Source: Imbricaverruca yamaguchii (Eukaryota > Arthropoda > Thecostraca > Neoverrucidae). Taken from it: DNA of 64,000 nucleotides. The notes under the pieces are model-generated. The model saw only the letters and a list, made by a program, of their open reading frames with translations, did not search any database and was not told the DNA's origin. Below, one piece after another: positions 1 through 12,122 of this stretch (position 1 is the first letter of the stretch; the number at the start of each line of letters is the position of its first letter). The stretch lies in the NCBI GenBank assembly GCA_034440575.1, contig JAOTOL010001564.1:434001-498000 (forward strand). The letters run 5' to 3'. Made by a program: the position numbers and the translations under genes.

Positions 1-1922
1 GCATTGTCGAAAAATCGACAGATAAGACAATATTGGCTATCTTATGTTTTCTGATACAACAGCAAATGTCCACTTCGGGGCATACAAGGAACTCTGAGGC
101 TTAAACAAGTAAAAATCATCATATAGCCGTGGTTTCTGTACTTACTCATTTAAATATTTCAGTATCATTCACTGGGCGTAGAAATATAGACAAAGCTTCA
201 TACTTATTCGCTGTTTGAACTGCATAGCAGCATGATTCAGGAAGGCTGCTTTGTACGCATGTGCATCAATCACATACCAAATACATACCTATTCGTTGTA
301 TGTTGAGACATTCAGGTACCCTTTCCACATCACATTCAGACGAAAATCAGATACGTTGGTGATAAAAGTAATCAAAATTTGACGTGACTACTGTATTTCG
401 CCATGATCACCATGGGACCATCGATGACTATTTTTTCCCAAAGGGACACATGTCAGACATCAATCAATGAACACTGGTATATCCAAGGCAAACATCGCGC
501 CAAGGTGCGGAGCACAACTGACTTGACGGCATAGAGCACCCAGCTCTATCTTTCATGAAACTCACAGATATTTTAGCATATTCTCCAAGTCCCTCTTAGT
601 CGCTAGAACGGGCAAAAGCTGCCGATGCATGTAGGCAGCCTGGATGTAACCGTCCCTCCTCTACTTCTCGTACACATTTCCTTTTGCAGTTAGCGACACC
701 TGTTTCACGCATGGTTCAACTGACTGACAGGGCACGGTAAACCGTGGAACTGACATTGGCACGTCCACATAGCCATCAAGTTCCGAGCTTGGCGTGGGCA
801 GGTGAGGGCCGGTTCGAAGGCGCCGTCCCAGGATATCAACTCTTGCAGACTCTCCGCGGCCTCACTTAGTCTCGGAATTCTCATGGGACGGACGCTGGGG
901 TCTCCACGCTCATTTTTCCAGCGGATGCACCTGATACGTTCAACAGCGAACTGGCGCTCTGCTCTGTCATCGCTACAGAGAAGTGTCTGGAGCACCACTT
1001 CGCTGTGAGCATAACAGGCACTGGAGTGGAGGTACGGCATCACAATGCTCACGACTTCTCCATGCTGCAGCCAAGTGAGCTGCAGCTAGCGCAGCACATG
1101 CCGCGGCCAGTCCAGCCAGTTGTGCTGCACCTTCGCACGAAACCACATCGGATGGTAAACCCCACAATTAATTCAACGATACGCCAGAGGTTTTTGCATG
1201 CAGTGTCTCCCAGGGCATGATCTGACACGTACAGTGTACTTACATGCACCGACAGCTTTTGCCCGTGCTAACAACTAAGAGGGACGCGTAGAATACGAGC
1301 TAAAACGACTGTGAGTTCCATGAGATAGAACTGGGGTGCTCTACGCCGTCAAGTCAGTTGTGCTCCGCACCTTCGCTCGATGTTTGCCTTGGATATACCA
1401 GTGTTCATTGATTGATGTCTGACATGTGTCCCTTTGGAAGAAATAAGCATCGATGGTCCCATGATGATCACGGCGAATTTCAATAATCACTGCGAATTTG
1501 CATAATTTGTTTCACCAACGTATATGGTTTTCGCCTGAAAGTGATGTGGAAAGGATATCTGAATGTCTCAGCATGCAACGAATAACTATCTATTCGTTGC
1601 ATGCTGAGACATTCAGATAACCTTTCTAAATAGCCTTGCATTTGATATGTGATGCACATGTGTGCAAAGCAGCCTTCTCCAATCCTGCTGCTGTGTAGTT
1701 CAAACAGCGAAGTTCAAGTATGAAGCTTTGTCGATATTTATATGCCCAGCGAGTGATGCTGAAGTCTTCAAATGAGTAAGTGCGGAAACCGCGGCTGTCC
1801 CATGATTTTTACTTGTTTAAATCTCAGAGTTCATTGTACGCCCCGAAATGGACAATTGCTGGTTTATTAGAAAACATAAGATAGGCGATATTTTCTCAAC
1901 TATCGATTTTCCACAATATTGC
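1..1922. mobile_element. Foldback-type element with arms of about 570-610 bp
   Basis: The first roughly 570 bases read as an imperfect reverse complement of about 1306-1922. For example, the block around 520-575 (GGCATAGAGCACCC, then CTCTAT and ACTCACAG) pairs with 1312-1356, and the start of the window pairs with the block ending near 1922. The arms enclose about 730 bp (573-1305) in which I see no transposase; short ORFs there match no family I know. The arms differ by scattered substitutions and by an extra inverted segment in the right arm that makes a hairpin at 1561-1614. The left end may lie outside the window, so target-site duplications cannot be judged. A non-autonomous DNA transposon or foldback element is the simplest reading. 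Confidence 0.8.
1561..1614. repeat. Perfect 24-bp hairpin in the right arm of the foldback element
   Basis: GAATGTCTCAGCATGC at 1561 and its continuation to 1584 are followed by the six-base loop ACTATC and an exact 24-base reverse complement at 1591-1614. Pairing continues imperfectly for about seven more bases outside. The matching part of the left arm (near 292-320) has only one copy of the motif, so the palindrome arose by local inverted duplication in the right arm. Confidence 0.9.
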
Positions 1923-2931
1923 GTAGTTTCCAACGATTCAGCTCGTCGAGACGATCAAAAAGAGGTACTATTTAACCCACATAGCTGGATTAGTTAGCAC
2001 AGCTAATATGGCGCCGAATGCCGAAAACCCTCTTTTTCAAACGCACTTTGATAAAAAATAATGCCCATTGCCCAACGATCTAATTTGTATGCCGAATTGT
2101 TATGCACATATCAAGGCAACATAAAAAGAGTAAACGTTTTTTATGACACCATTTTGAAAATTTTCGACACAGGCTAAGAAACACACACTATTGATGATAA
2201 GCACATTCCACCTACTCTGGCACTGCGAGCCATCAATACAATATATAATTGTCAACAAAAAGTGCACCGCCTTCAGCACCACAAATGACACAAGTGCAGT
2301 GAAACCAACGACAATTTTAGCTTAGTTTCGTTGCAGCCAAACGCCTTGGTGAATGAAGCACGAAATAGCAAATCGTGGATTCTTGGCAACATATGGCGCG
2401 AAACCTGATGACCGAAGCTTGAATGAACGGATGGATGCATGGAAAGTGATTGGAGCCCACCGATGAAGGGGGCTCTCAGCAGATGTAGATTTACGTTTGG
2501 CTATCTCGCTGTATATCTTGCATTTAATGTGTACATGTGTATGCTCGTGAGAATAAGTACCAAAACGCAACATACATCTGGACACCACATGAATGCCATG
2601 GAGTGTTTTCTCGCACTGCGTTCAGACTAGGTACAGGACGACATGTCAGAAACCATCGAAAGCAGCACTTGTGGGGGAAATGGAGTGTCCTTCGCCGGAC
2701 AAATTATTCAGCATCAATATATAATGCAATTGATTGATCGAGCGTTATTTCTATACATATATATATGTACATGTATATATTTGTGTATATATATATATAC
2801 ATATATTTGTATATATATTAACATTCGCACACACACCCCTATGTGTACTGTAAAACTAAATACATAGCTGTATCAAGCAGAATAACACTTTAATATTAAT
2901 GTAATAATTGCGTCCCGAGGTAAAGACAAGA
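1923..2931. other. Intergenic AT-rich stretch with no supported gene
   Basis: No ORF here shows family motifs or convincing splice borders. An impure TA/TG-rich microsatellite lies at about 2752-2820. The rest is AT-rich unique-looking sequence. Confidence 0.6.
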
Positions 2932-3075
2932 TCAGCCAGATCCCTGGACACCACTGTTACTCGACTGAAGCCAGTCAGCGCCACCGATCTTTGTGATCTC
3001 ATGGCCGACCGTCCACAACCGGTCCCCGATATCCAGCTTCAGTTTAGTGTCCAAGTGGAGTTCATTGGATCCGAC

Positions 3076-3078
<3 letters not shown>

Positions 3079-3127
<49 letters not shown>
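3079..3127. repeat. (AT)n microsatellite
   Basis: An uninterrupted alternating A/T run of nearly 50 bp between a GC-richer block (2905-3078) and further unique sequence. Confidence 0.97.
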
Positions 3128-3129
<2 letters not shown>

Positions 3130-3276
3130 GATCAATGCAATTCCTTATTGATATTAGAAGGGCTGTAAAGAAAGCGCATGCTCGTGAATCATCGTGTTGA
3201 TGTGTTCATTGCAAAGCTGTGTCCAACAGTGGTAGTTGGCAGCAGATCTCACTGGCAACTATAACTCACGGGCTAC

Positions 3277-4136
3277 CTTGCATGGTCGGGACCGAGAGCT
3301 ACGGGGCTTGACCAGCTCTCCGGGCGATGACGTCCGTGTGGCGTCACGACTTCTGTCCGACCTGCCGTCTAATGCCGAACACTCGAAGTTCTCCAGCTCT
3401 CTCTCCATCATATCCAGTCGGTCCTCCAGGCTTCGCTGAAACGTCAGTGGTATATGATGGAGTCCTGTTGCTGATATCGCTTCTAGCCTGAAGCTGAATA
3501 TTCTGACTATTGCGATCATGCCAAATTGTTTCGTCTGGTTTTGAAGGAGGAAACTGGACCAGTATTATACCAACGCGTTATATATTTTGTACATTAAAGA
3601 ACCCATATTTTTGGAATCGAAATAATTTAAGTCCGGAACACAGCAATCTTCAGCCGAAAATTGTCTAATTTCGCTCGGCACGCGGCTCGACACACCTTTG
3701 GTTAGTCAAATATATCAGGCAATATTACAGAATTCTTACCACTACAATCATCGCATGACCTAGGTGCCATCGGTCTGACACATTCACAGAGTCCTGCAGC
3801 TGTAACCACTTTATTATATTCGATTATGCATACACTAGTTGATTGACGATGGGTTCAAGATGGACATTTCTGGCATGCAATGCCCTTTTCACACGCCAAT
3901 GAGTTTCAACCTTGTATTTTGGCTTGCGGCATCAGAGAAGGCACATGTTCCCTCACCCTCCCAATGCTGTGGAGCTGAAACTGACAAGGTGCACTACACT
4001 CACCTTCTCCCTAAGCATTATGCCAACATCCATGTCACAATCCCTTGGGTCGGATCGTGCTACGTTAGTAGCGGCCTCTTGGAGGTCTCTTTCAATTTTT
4101 TCTAACTTCTTATGTAGTCTAGCAAAGTCTCCCATG
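3277..4136 (-). CDS. Two exons of an unrecognised coiled-coil protein (partial gene)
   Basis: Two minus-strand blocks behave as neighbouring exons. The first, 4136-4004, starts one base before an ATG and encodes 44 residues beginning MGDFARLHKKLEKIERDL, strongly helical and charged. It ends at the consensus donor AAG|GTGAGT. The second, 3435-3277, follows the acceptor TTTCAG, encodes 53 residues including the helical stretch SLEDRLDMMERELENFE and a Ser/Arg-rich tail, and ends at the donor AAG|GTAGCC. Both borders are in phase 0, so the join is open. The acceptor before 4136 has a poor pyrimidine tract, so this may instead be the first coding exon. A possible short terminal exon (2964-2932, ten residues then TGA) follows a CTTCAG acceptor but is weak. 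I cannot name a family; a coiled-coil scaffold or cytoskeletal protein is only a guess. Confidence 0.45.
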
Positions 4137-5791
4137 CTTCAGATTTTGGTGGGAAGATCAGGAATAATTTGGGACTATTATTTTTTACATGGGTAGCCAG
4201 TCAAGACGCAGAGTGCTCAAATGTGAACTACATAACATCTATTGCAAGTAACACAAGAATTTAAAGATCTTACAACCCACGTCAAACCGTGACAAGGAAA
4301 TGTAAACATTAAAAAAATTACGTCGGTATATTATTTCAGCGATGTTGCCTCGTGCAATGTGGAATATTGCACTTTAGTGGATGGAGGGTGGTGCAGAAAT
4401 CGTTTTTAGCATCACTCGATGTTTAGTTACAATTTCCGCTTAAATTACGAAGGGTTAAAACGAAATTTTCAGGACATATAAGGTCAGGATGCTTTTCTAA
4501 CATTCAGTAGATGCTGTTGGTGATCAAGGCATGCCAGGCCAATGGAAGTTACATTTCCATGTTTTTGACATCCTGATCTGACTGTGGACAAACACAGCCT
4601 ATAATTGCATGGACTATAATTGCAAAATAGCAGTCTTCACTTCGAAAACTTCTCCACATACATATTGCTGCATTACATTACACATAATGCTCGTTTCATT
4701 CAATCAATCGACAAACTCAGAAAATGACAAGTACTATTTATGTTAATGGCTGGTTCAATTCCGCATCCATATATGAAAACGTGGCACTCCGCAGCAGCGG
4801 TGGGGCAGGCAAAATGTTTTTGCAGGTGACCCCATTGCACATTCTACCACGTGTTGACCATCTCTCAGTTCAGAAGGAGTAAGTTGGCATGGCAACGACA
4901 TAAGTTCGGACATATAAAAAAGAGGTAAGTTAGCCCCTCTTCAACAAACTGGCTATTCCCCTTAATAGAAGGCAAGTCGAAAGTGTGCTTACGCGATCAG
5001 AACTGTTAGGTTACTGCTGAGTTGGTTATGTACACATTGATCCGGTTGTCGGATTGTGGAATTTCAATTCAGCAGCACAAATTTGTATGAGAAATTCGTG
5101 TACCGTCAGTACTCTGGAGCTGTCCCCTCATCGCATCTGAAAGTGTTTTCAGTTAACATTTTCTTTCTACTTGAGGCCTAATTGCAAGCGCCGGTATCGA
5201 CCTGATCCAGGTCTAGAAAGCCAAAAGACAACAAAGACTGATGCCCTACAAACTGAGTTGCCAGTTCAGCAACAATCACCAAGGCACGTCACTGCCGATG
5301 CGATTGACACCCTCAGTTTTAATCACAATGGTGTGCTTATGTTACAACACTTTTTCAATTGTCCTCCCTCACATCAGATGCAGCAGCGGCCTATCCTATT
5401 TTGGCTCTATGTAGCTTTATCGGGTCTTTCAATTTCGGGCTTCCCTTGGTGACTTGCCCATTGGTCAGAACAACCAACACATGGGTGCCTCGGGATGCAA
5501 ACAAGAGGTATAAAGGACAGTGCTCACAGCAATACAATTTCCATTCCTCTTTCCATTCCTTCTGCTTTTCCTTCTTTTTAAAGAATAGGCCGCCACCAAT
5601 TACTAGTGAGGAATAAAACACTGGAAAACCGTGGACAGGTAGCAAGCTTGCAACTCCCACAGAGTTACCAGGGTCACAAGATGAAAGTATTACGACGAGC
5701 ATAGAAATCATGAAAACAGATACACATACAAGCATCCTGTTGATGTTTTAAGTTACACCAGCGGCGCAAAAATGCATGCTAGTGCAAAGTT

Positions 5792-5793
<2 letters not shown>
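4137..5793. other. No supported gene
   Basis: AT-rich sequence with only short ORFs lacking motifs or paired splice sites. It would be upstream or intronic sequence of the partial minus-strand gene if that model is right. Confidence 0.5.
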
Positions 5794-5889
<96 letters not shown>

Positions 5890-5935
5890 GTATGGATCTG
5901 CGTAGTAGTCACATACACACACACACACACACGCG
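5794..5935. repeat. Compound (AC)n-(AT)n microsatellite
   Basis: About 46 bp of pure AC passes directly into about 46 bp of pure AT (5839-5886). After a 26-bp gap, a second short AC run follows at about 5913-5931. The short ORFs across it are repeat artefacts. Confidence 0.97.
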
Positions 5936-5999
5936 CATGCATACACCATAAAGCCAAGTTGGTTTCGTGCCAGTGTCATGAATTATGAGTCTGATCCAC

Positions 6000-6345
6000 A
6001 ATTATCTGATCTAGTCGAGCCGCGCTCTGCCTCCAATCAGACGCACGCACTGCTACTCTGGCCCGTGCCCGCTCACGGAGGACCGCCAGTCCCCAGTGAC
6101 CGTCGCCGCCCTGCCGAACCCGCTCTGGTCAGCTGCCACCTGGTCTTCGGTTCAGGCGTCTCCTTGGCGCACGCGTCGGTCAATCGACCGAAGTAGATGG
6201 TCCCGAGAAGTGGTGTCACTCTTAGACAATTTGGGAGCCGCAGGCCACGACCGAATCGGCAGCTGGAGGGGCGCGCAGTCCGGCGTGGAGTCGGGATCCG
6301 ACATTGGCAGTGATCGCCGGAAGCCCGCCCGGTGACGTCAGTTGT
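6000..6345. other. GC-rich block, possible promoter or untranslated exon
   Basis: This roughly 340-bp block is clearly richer in GC and CpG than its surroundings. It is open in more than one frame, which base composition alone can produce. A possible acceptor (CTGGTCAG near 6130) exists, but no frame shows a recognisable domain. It may be a CpG-rich promoter, an untranslated exon or an unassigned coding exon. Confidence 0.25.
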
Positions 6346-7017
6346 AATATCCGTAATCTAGTCTCTTGGTCCACGTAGTTGGCATCTCTAGAATGCATGG
6401 TCGCGTTTGTTACGTCACCCCTGGCGACGAACCCGAATCGACGCATCGCAGCTGACGCTTGGTTGAGGTCGGTGGAATGGTAGCTGCTCGTGCTCAGTTG
6501 CTTCTGTGCCCTCCCGCCAACGCGTCGCATTGATAAGGTGTGCTGGGAAGAAGTGGAGACATAGCAGGTGAGTGGAGGTGGAGAGTTGGCGAGGTGATGT
6601 TGGTGCGAAGGAAGCTGAGGAGTGTGCTCAAGCACAGCAACCGTAGTGCAATACGAGGGAAGTGATTGTGGCTGTTGTCAGGTGTTTGGTTGAGGAAGTA
6701 AAAAAAAAGCTGTCGTTGACGTGGAAATTGTATGGTGAGTACGGAAGTTTGAGCTTCTGTAAATAGATGTGAGTTTTGCAGTTGTGAGAGCTCAGTGTGT
6801 AGAACGAAACGTCGACATACATGCCGTAAATATAGCATATGCGCCAAATCCGACGACCTATCCACGTCAATTATGTATGGCCATCGATTAAGAAAGCCAA
6901 CACCTCTCAGGTGTTCGGGGTTCGGATGCCATCGGATGTTTTCTGATGGGGCCCACCCACCTCTGGCAAGCTTCGAGAATATGTGTCATCATCCTGAAGT
7001 CTCCCAGGCTCCATATC

Positions 7018-7155
7018 GGGCGACATCTATATCGGGTGGATGGACTCGGCCGACGGCCCCGCCGCCAATCTGCTGGACGGGTGGGTCTCTGTCGCGGTCA
7101 ATGCCACCATGGCAGCGTGCCAGACGAGCGTCTGTCTGTCGCTGGTCTGTCTGAC
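7018..7155 (+). CDS. Candidate exon with a DOMON-like stretch
   Basis: After a possible acceptor (AAGTCTCCCAG near 7000), one plus-strand frame reads GDIYIGWMDSADG, then a spacer, then LLDGWVSVAVNATM. DOMON domains (haem/sugar-binding beta-sandwich, as in DBH-like monooxygenases) often carry a D(I/V)xxGW..D..G core, which this resembles. The frame closes near 7207 and no strong donor is visible. Neighbouring blocks do not extend the domain. I treat it as a single isolated candidate exon or relic; the match is short and could be chance. Confidence 0.25.
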
Positions 7156-7207
7156 CTGGCGCTGTGGATACCCTATGACTGACGGGGTTGTCCGGCCATT
7201 GCATACA

Positions 7208-8100
7208 TTATAATATGTGCTACAAGGAAAGCAACAATATTTTCACTTCCCCATGCTAGTGGTTGAATGATTATTTTCATTGTGACCTTGGCTGCCAGCT
7301 GGTGAATAAATTGCTTTCTCTGGCTAGCTGCCGTAATGACTAGCAAGAGCAATGCCCATTGGTACAACAGAAAGGTCAACACCCAAAGCTCCAAATTAAA
7401 GGCATCCGCAGAATGGCCCATCATTTTATGACCGTGAGAAGCGCTGTTTTTTCCTCTACGACAGAGAGGTTAGCTGCTTCTGTCTAGGTTAGACAAGAAC
7501 ATAGGAGCATGGAAATAACTTGTACTTTGTGATTTAATCCTGTAGTGACAAAAGGAGTGAATAATCATCCCGAACCTTATACTCTGGATAATGTTCTGGA
7601 TCCCTGGACAGTGTTCTGCATGGCAACAATCCACGATAAGACCGTGTTTCCAACCTTATTAGGCAGTCATCCGCTTTGGATCGAAGGTCAGTTTTTTCCT
7701 CATAGAAACAAACAAAAGACCGAAATATCGGAAATTGGAAACGTGCCGACATTCCTTTTTCATCTGGAATCAATAAATGTCTAAGCTATTCATACACATC
7801 GACTCAAGTCCAAAACGACTATTGTGTCCATGTCGTGTATTGGTCACGTCTCTGGATCGCGTTGGATACGATTGTGGCCAAAAGCTTAGGAAGTGGAGGT
7901 TTTTACACGATATTGAACTACAACAGCAATGCTGTTTTGCATGGATATACGAATTATCAAGAACAACAGAGTGACCACACCCCCACGATCCAGCATGTCC
8001 TCCGGAAGCGCCGTGTCACCCGGTTCGCTGCAGGGAATCACCTTTTTTTTAACTTAAAAAAAAAATTAATCCGAATTGTTGCTGGGGTGGCTTGAGGAAC
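7208..8100. other. No supported gene
   Basis: Two overlapping 79-codon ORFs (about 7534-7784, opposite strands) are mutual shadows and neither has motifs or splice support. Nothing else stands out. Confidence 0.5.
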
Positions 8101-8104
8101 CAGG

Positions 8105-8400
8105 GTTCTATTGCTAAGCTGAGCTTGTTGCGTGAACCCTGGCTCCACCACCCGATCCATGAACTCCAGTTCAACGGCAGAATTTAGACCGAAAGTTTAA
8201 CGCGCCGCCAATGCACCGACACGGCCGCCCGGTAGCTCGTCCCCGGCCTTATCGAGCCAGCTGCCAACTGACACTCCCGGCCGGGGGCTAAATGCGAACG
8301 CGTGAAGCGACTCGAACCCTGTGTTGCCAGTACAGGGGAGACCAGCGCAGGCCAGCGCTCTAACCAACTTAGCTACCGAGGCGGCACCTTGATCCATGAT
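8105..8400 (-). mobile_element. tRNA-derived SINE, minus strand
   Basis: Read on the minus strand from about 8390, the sequence has a tRNA-like head with a near-perfect A box (GTAGCTAAGTTGGTTAGAG) and, about 40 bases on, a B box (GGGTTCGAGTC). These are internal RNA polymerase III promoter motifs. It continues past the tRNA-like part into unrelated sequence and lacks a complete cloverleaf 3' half with a discriminator and terminator, so a SINE is preferred over a tRNA gene. Its far end (8105-8150) contains an imperfect hairpin built on AACCAGGGTTC and GAACCCTGG. Confidence 0.7.
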
Positions 8401-8419
8401 CCCGAGTTGCCACCGTGGC

Positions 8420-9740
8420 CGTGAACCTTTCTAAACGCCGACTCCGAACACGACCTGCAGGCGCAAACCCGAGCTGCCAAATCAGGCCGGGACCGGCAAA
8501 AATCAATCCGCCGCTGCATAGCTGGTCCTCAAGTCCGCACAAACTCTGGTTTGAACCGCCCAAGTCAGGCAGGCTTCGACCGCCAGCCTGGTGCCGAACA
8601 GCCCAGCTGGCAGTTACCACTATCTGCTGGGTCAGCCGACCCGGACCTGTTGTCTATCAGTGTGTGATCCAGTCCTGGAGTTGAAGATATATCGACGACA
8701 CAGGACGTTATCTACGTGCTCTTGGGTTCACTTTCCATCACCAGACTGATGTCATCCGTCTCAAACTTTTACTCGACACATTGAGGGAAAAGTTATGGTA
8801 CGGCATGCACATTGGGAATCAGTACCACCTCCCGAGATTCCCGCGATATAGAGAGTGCATTAAGCACTAGCGAACCCCATGCTGATCGGGACAGGCTTCT
8901 TTCGCGAAAAGATCACTTCTTATTTCGTTACGTCATTCGCTCGGAAGAACAACAAGATACATTATGCGATGCCTTAACATCATTAGCAGCATTACTAATG
9001 TGCACTAGTGAAGCGCAACTTTCAATTCAAAATGAGAACTAGATCGTAAGCATGTCGGAATAACCCGTTAGACGGGTTAGTCCACACCGAGATGGCATGT
9101 CCCGCTAGATGCTAGAAGCGTCTGCCATGAGCATATAAACATGGAAATGACACATTGACCGTGCCGACCAGTAATTGATCGATTCAGAAATGGTATCACC
9201 TGCATGACCACTAATAATGTTATGTCCCACGACTTGGACTGTTAGGAGATAACAAACACTAGATGAAACTTCCCATATATTTGGCAGTCTCCAGGCTCCT
9301 CCCATTCCACCTTGTAAATTTTGTTTTATTGGGGCACGTTCGATTAACTGTTTTGAATCTTTTTGAGCAATCAAATATTTTGAAAAAGTTCCATCACTGC
9401 CGTATTATGAGTAATCGCAGCTTAAATCAAAAGCAAGCGGTTATTTTTCGTCATCGACCTGACTTTGCCATGCCATTTCAAACTTTACATTTAAGTTAAT
9501 CATTTAATACCTTCAGATACATGCATGTATATGTATATTAGCTAATAATACTGAGTGACTTCCGGATTGCGTTGCGCAACACATTTCGCCGCGGGAGTGT
9601 ACTAGAACCTACAAATGGTTCAATGTGTTTTGCTACAATGAGAAGACGAACAAAGCCGTCCCGAAATGTACGAGTTGTATAGCTCCCTTGCCTTTACCGA
9701 CGCCAAGCCAAACAAACAGGAGGAGCCTGCTTGTGCTTTG
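8420..9740. other. No supported gene; GC-rich start
   Basis: 8420-8660 is GC-rich and next to the SINE, so it may belong to a larger repeat. A 76-codon plus ORF at 8812-9042 has no recognised motif or flanking splice sites. The remainder is AT-rich. Confidence 0.4.
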
Positions 9741-9879
9741 TTCAGAGTCGGCCCCACGAGGGCGTTTGGCGGGCCGACATGTTGACAGTCAGCTGGGTTC
9801 CGTGGCGAGGCGGCTTCGGGTCGATGCCACGGCCGGACCCATCCGGTTCAAGCAGGATTCCAGCTGGCGTAGCGCCAGC

Positions 9880-9880
<1 letters not shown>

Positions 9881-9916
<36 letters not shown>

Positions 9917-9919
9917 AGC
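9881..9919. repeat. (CCG)n trinucleotide tract in a GC-rich block
   Basis: About a dozen CCG/CGC triplets lie inside the GC-rich segment 9740-9960. All three frames give homopolymer-rich ORFs (Pro, Arg or Ala). No neighbouring exon evidence, so a CpG-rich regulatory or untranslated region is as likely as coding. Confidence 0.9.
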
Positions 9920-10671
9920 CGCGCCAAACTGTGCGACGGAAGCTGCTCCGACACCTGCCGGCTCCTATTGTCTATTCATCATGCGGTACACGGGAGCGGG
10001 GTCTGACTGCTGGACTGCCGAAATAATGCAGATGCGGCGTTGTGTGTACTTTGTAGGCATTGTGTGCCGCAGCATTGTGTTTGCGAAAACTGACTGAATG
10101 TTCCTGTTGTCTGTTTCCATGTGAAAGCAGACATAGCAGTAAATATCGCGTGCTAGGAACATGACCAGAAGCTGAATGCCCTGTTTCTGCCGGAACGCAT
10201 GAATATGTTCCGCTCTCCACGCAATGCGCAGTGCAAACAGCCTCGAGTAAACTCAGTAACAGCTCTCAATTGAGGGCTCCTTTGAAGGCCCTTGCCTGCT
10301 GAGATGAGGCGTCGCATCGTCCCTCCTTCCCCTTCCCCCTCCATCACACACACACATTAAGGCCAGTTATTGCAATGGAACTTAGTAGCGCTGATGAAAC
10401 ACCTTTTGGCCACTTCATAAAGAATACAACGAAAAAGGCATCTCAGGCTATGTTCCAGCAGCACAATGCAGGAGATTGAGCTATCCTAACCTGCCAAAAT
10501 ACCACGATAATGGACACTATATAGGCATGGCCTTTGATGCACCCTCAAGCCATAATACCTAGGTCATGTCAAATTACCAACTTAGATGTCATGACAAACG
10601 ATATTTCGGTCTGTTTGTTTTTCGGTGAAATCGGTCCCTATTTTTCCTAAACTAGCTTCCAACGTCACGAA

Positions 10672-11142
10672 ATGACACTGGCGCTCGAAATCGCACCTAA
10701 TGTAGGTCAACACCACTTGCCACTGAACGACAATATTTTGTATCACAGGACTATGCCAGGAGCAACCCATTTACTGCGTTCGCGCTACGGCGGAATGGCG
10801 TACCAATCCGTTCACCACGTGCCTTTCAACTGCCCAGAGAACAGGTACTCAGATTTGCTTTGTTTCGAACGCTTAATGCGCGATTATCCGGCAGAACTGG
10901 ACAGCGAGGTTCGCAGAAGCAGCGCGCGGCCAATGCCTGGGGCATTAACCTCCCAGTGCGTGATGTCATGTGAAGTTTCACCGTCGGCTCCCCCGTCGCC
11001 TTTATCTAGACATTCGATGCAACGGGTATCTGACGTTGTCAGCATGTCTCAGAGGCCCGCTTTCCTTGCGCCTGTTGAGTTGGTGAAGAAGTGCATGCGA
11101 CTTAATATTTTAATAGCACATGCTGGTCCTTTTTTAGACTAG
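10672..11142 (+). CDS. Unassigned 156-codon ORF
   Basis: A single uninterrupted plus-strand frame of moderate GC content about 760 bp upstream of the SLC22 start. The product has no predicted membrane segment and no motif I recognise, although a Ser/Pro-rich patch occurs in the middle. There is no convincing promoter, splice site or polyadenylation signal nearby. It could be a chance ORF, a single-exon lineage gene or a fragment of an upstream exon. Confidence 0.2.
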   Translation: MTLALEIAPNVGQHHLPLNDNILYHRTMPGATHLLRSRYGGMAYQSVHHVPFNCPENRYSDLLCFERLMRDYPAELDSEVRRSSARPMPGALTSQCVMSCEVSPSAPPSPLSRHSMQRVSDVVSMSQRPAFLAPVELVKKCMRLNILIAHAGPFLD

Positions 11143-11903
11143 CTGCTGCAGTATTCACGCCGTAATCACAAAGCGTACAAATACTTTATTGTTAGAATTG
11201 TGTTTTGCTTGAAATGCAGATGATATTATGCTGGTCAATGGCCGTGCAAGAGCAGCTTCAGAACCAGACAAACTCGTGACAAAAATGCCAAATCATGCCA
11301 ATCTATCCAGGGATGCATGTGGCAAAAATGTTATAATAGGTCACGGGGGATAGTGTCGTACACAATCACTGGAACGACTTGTATTTGCATTATGCATCAA
11401 AGTGAACGAGCACAATCGATTATGAATAATAAATGACCAAATGAAATAGGAATGACAATCAGTGCAGGTGGAGTGATCGGATTATCGATCGTATGAATTG
11501 GAATCGTTTGAACGTACAAGAGCATCGTTAGTGCATCAAGTCGCTTCCGCTAGAAGTATATGGCAGATGGCTGAGGATGATGGATTTCCAAAATGCTAGA
11601 AATGCTGTGCGATTTTCGATGCTGGAATTTTGATTCTTCGATCTTCATGTTATGCCTGATATTTTGTTACGTTTGAAACCTACCCTCTGCTAAATATCGC
11701 ATGCTCCCACCCAAATTCGTGCGGGAAGGTAGTTCCAAAATTTCCACGGAGTAAATGATATAATAGAGGCCACGGGTGTCGATTGGATGGTTTGGATCCA
11801 CATTTGTGCGGGAGACAGTCCATTGGCTAAGACTCCGATTCCACGAGCGTGTGGTAGCGGGCGGGAGCGTGAGTTGAACAAGTGCGGCCTGCTTTACAGA
11901 GCG

Positions 11904-12122
11904 ATGGCCGTCGACGAGGACGCGGTGGTGCGCGTGATCGGCCAGGTGGGCCGCTGGCAGGTGCACCAGTCGGTGCTGCTCTCGCTGGTCGGCGTGCTGT
12001 TCAGCTGGCAGGTGGTGGGCATCGTGTTCCTGGCGCCGCCCACCGACCACTGGTGTGCGCCGCCCGACCAGCACGCGGCCCGCCGGCAACGCGGCCCAGC
12101 CGAGCTGCCGCTGGAAATGCGG
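11904..12122 (+). CDS. SLC22 exon 1 (residues 1-73)
   Basis: Starts [20 protein letters not shown], the usual SLC22 cytoplasmic N-terminus, then helix 1 and DHWC at the start of the large extracellular loop. It ends ATGCGG|GTGGGT, the first of about 46 tandem copies of this junction. The phase-0 end fits exon 2. Confidence 0.85.

Noticed and set aside
5779..5979. Tyr/Ile/Val-Cys repeat ORFs over AC/AT tracts (also near 3079, 17793, 29909 and 32402)
   Set aside because: Simple translations of dinucleotide repeats.
8300..8400. Genuine tRNA gene on the minus strand
   Set aside because: A and B boxes are good, but a complete cloverleaf with paired acceptor stem and a poly-T terminator could not be drawn, and the sequence continues as a SINE body.
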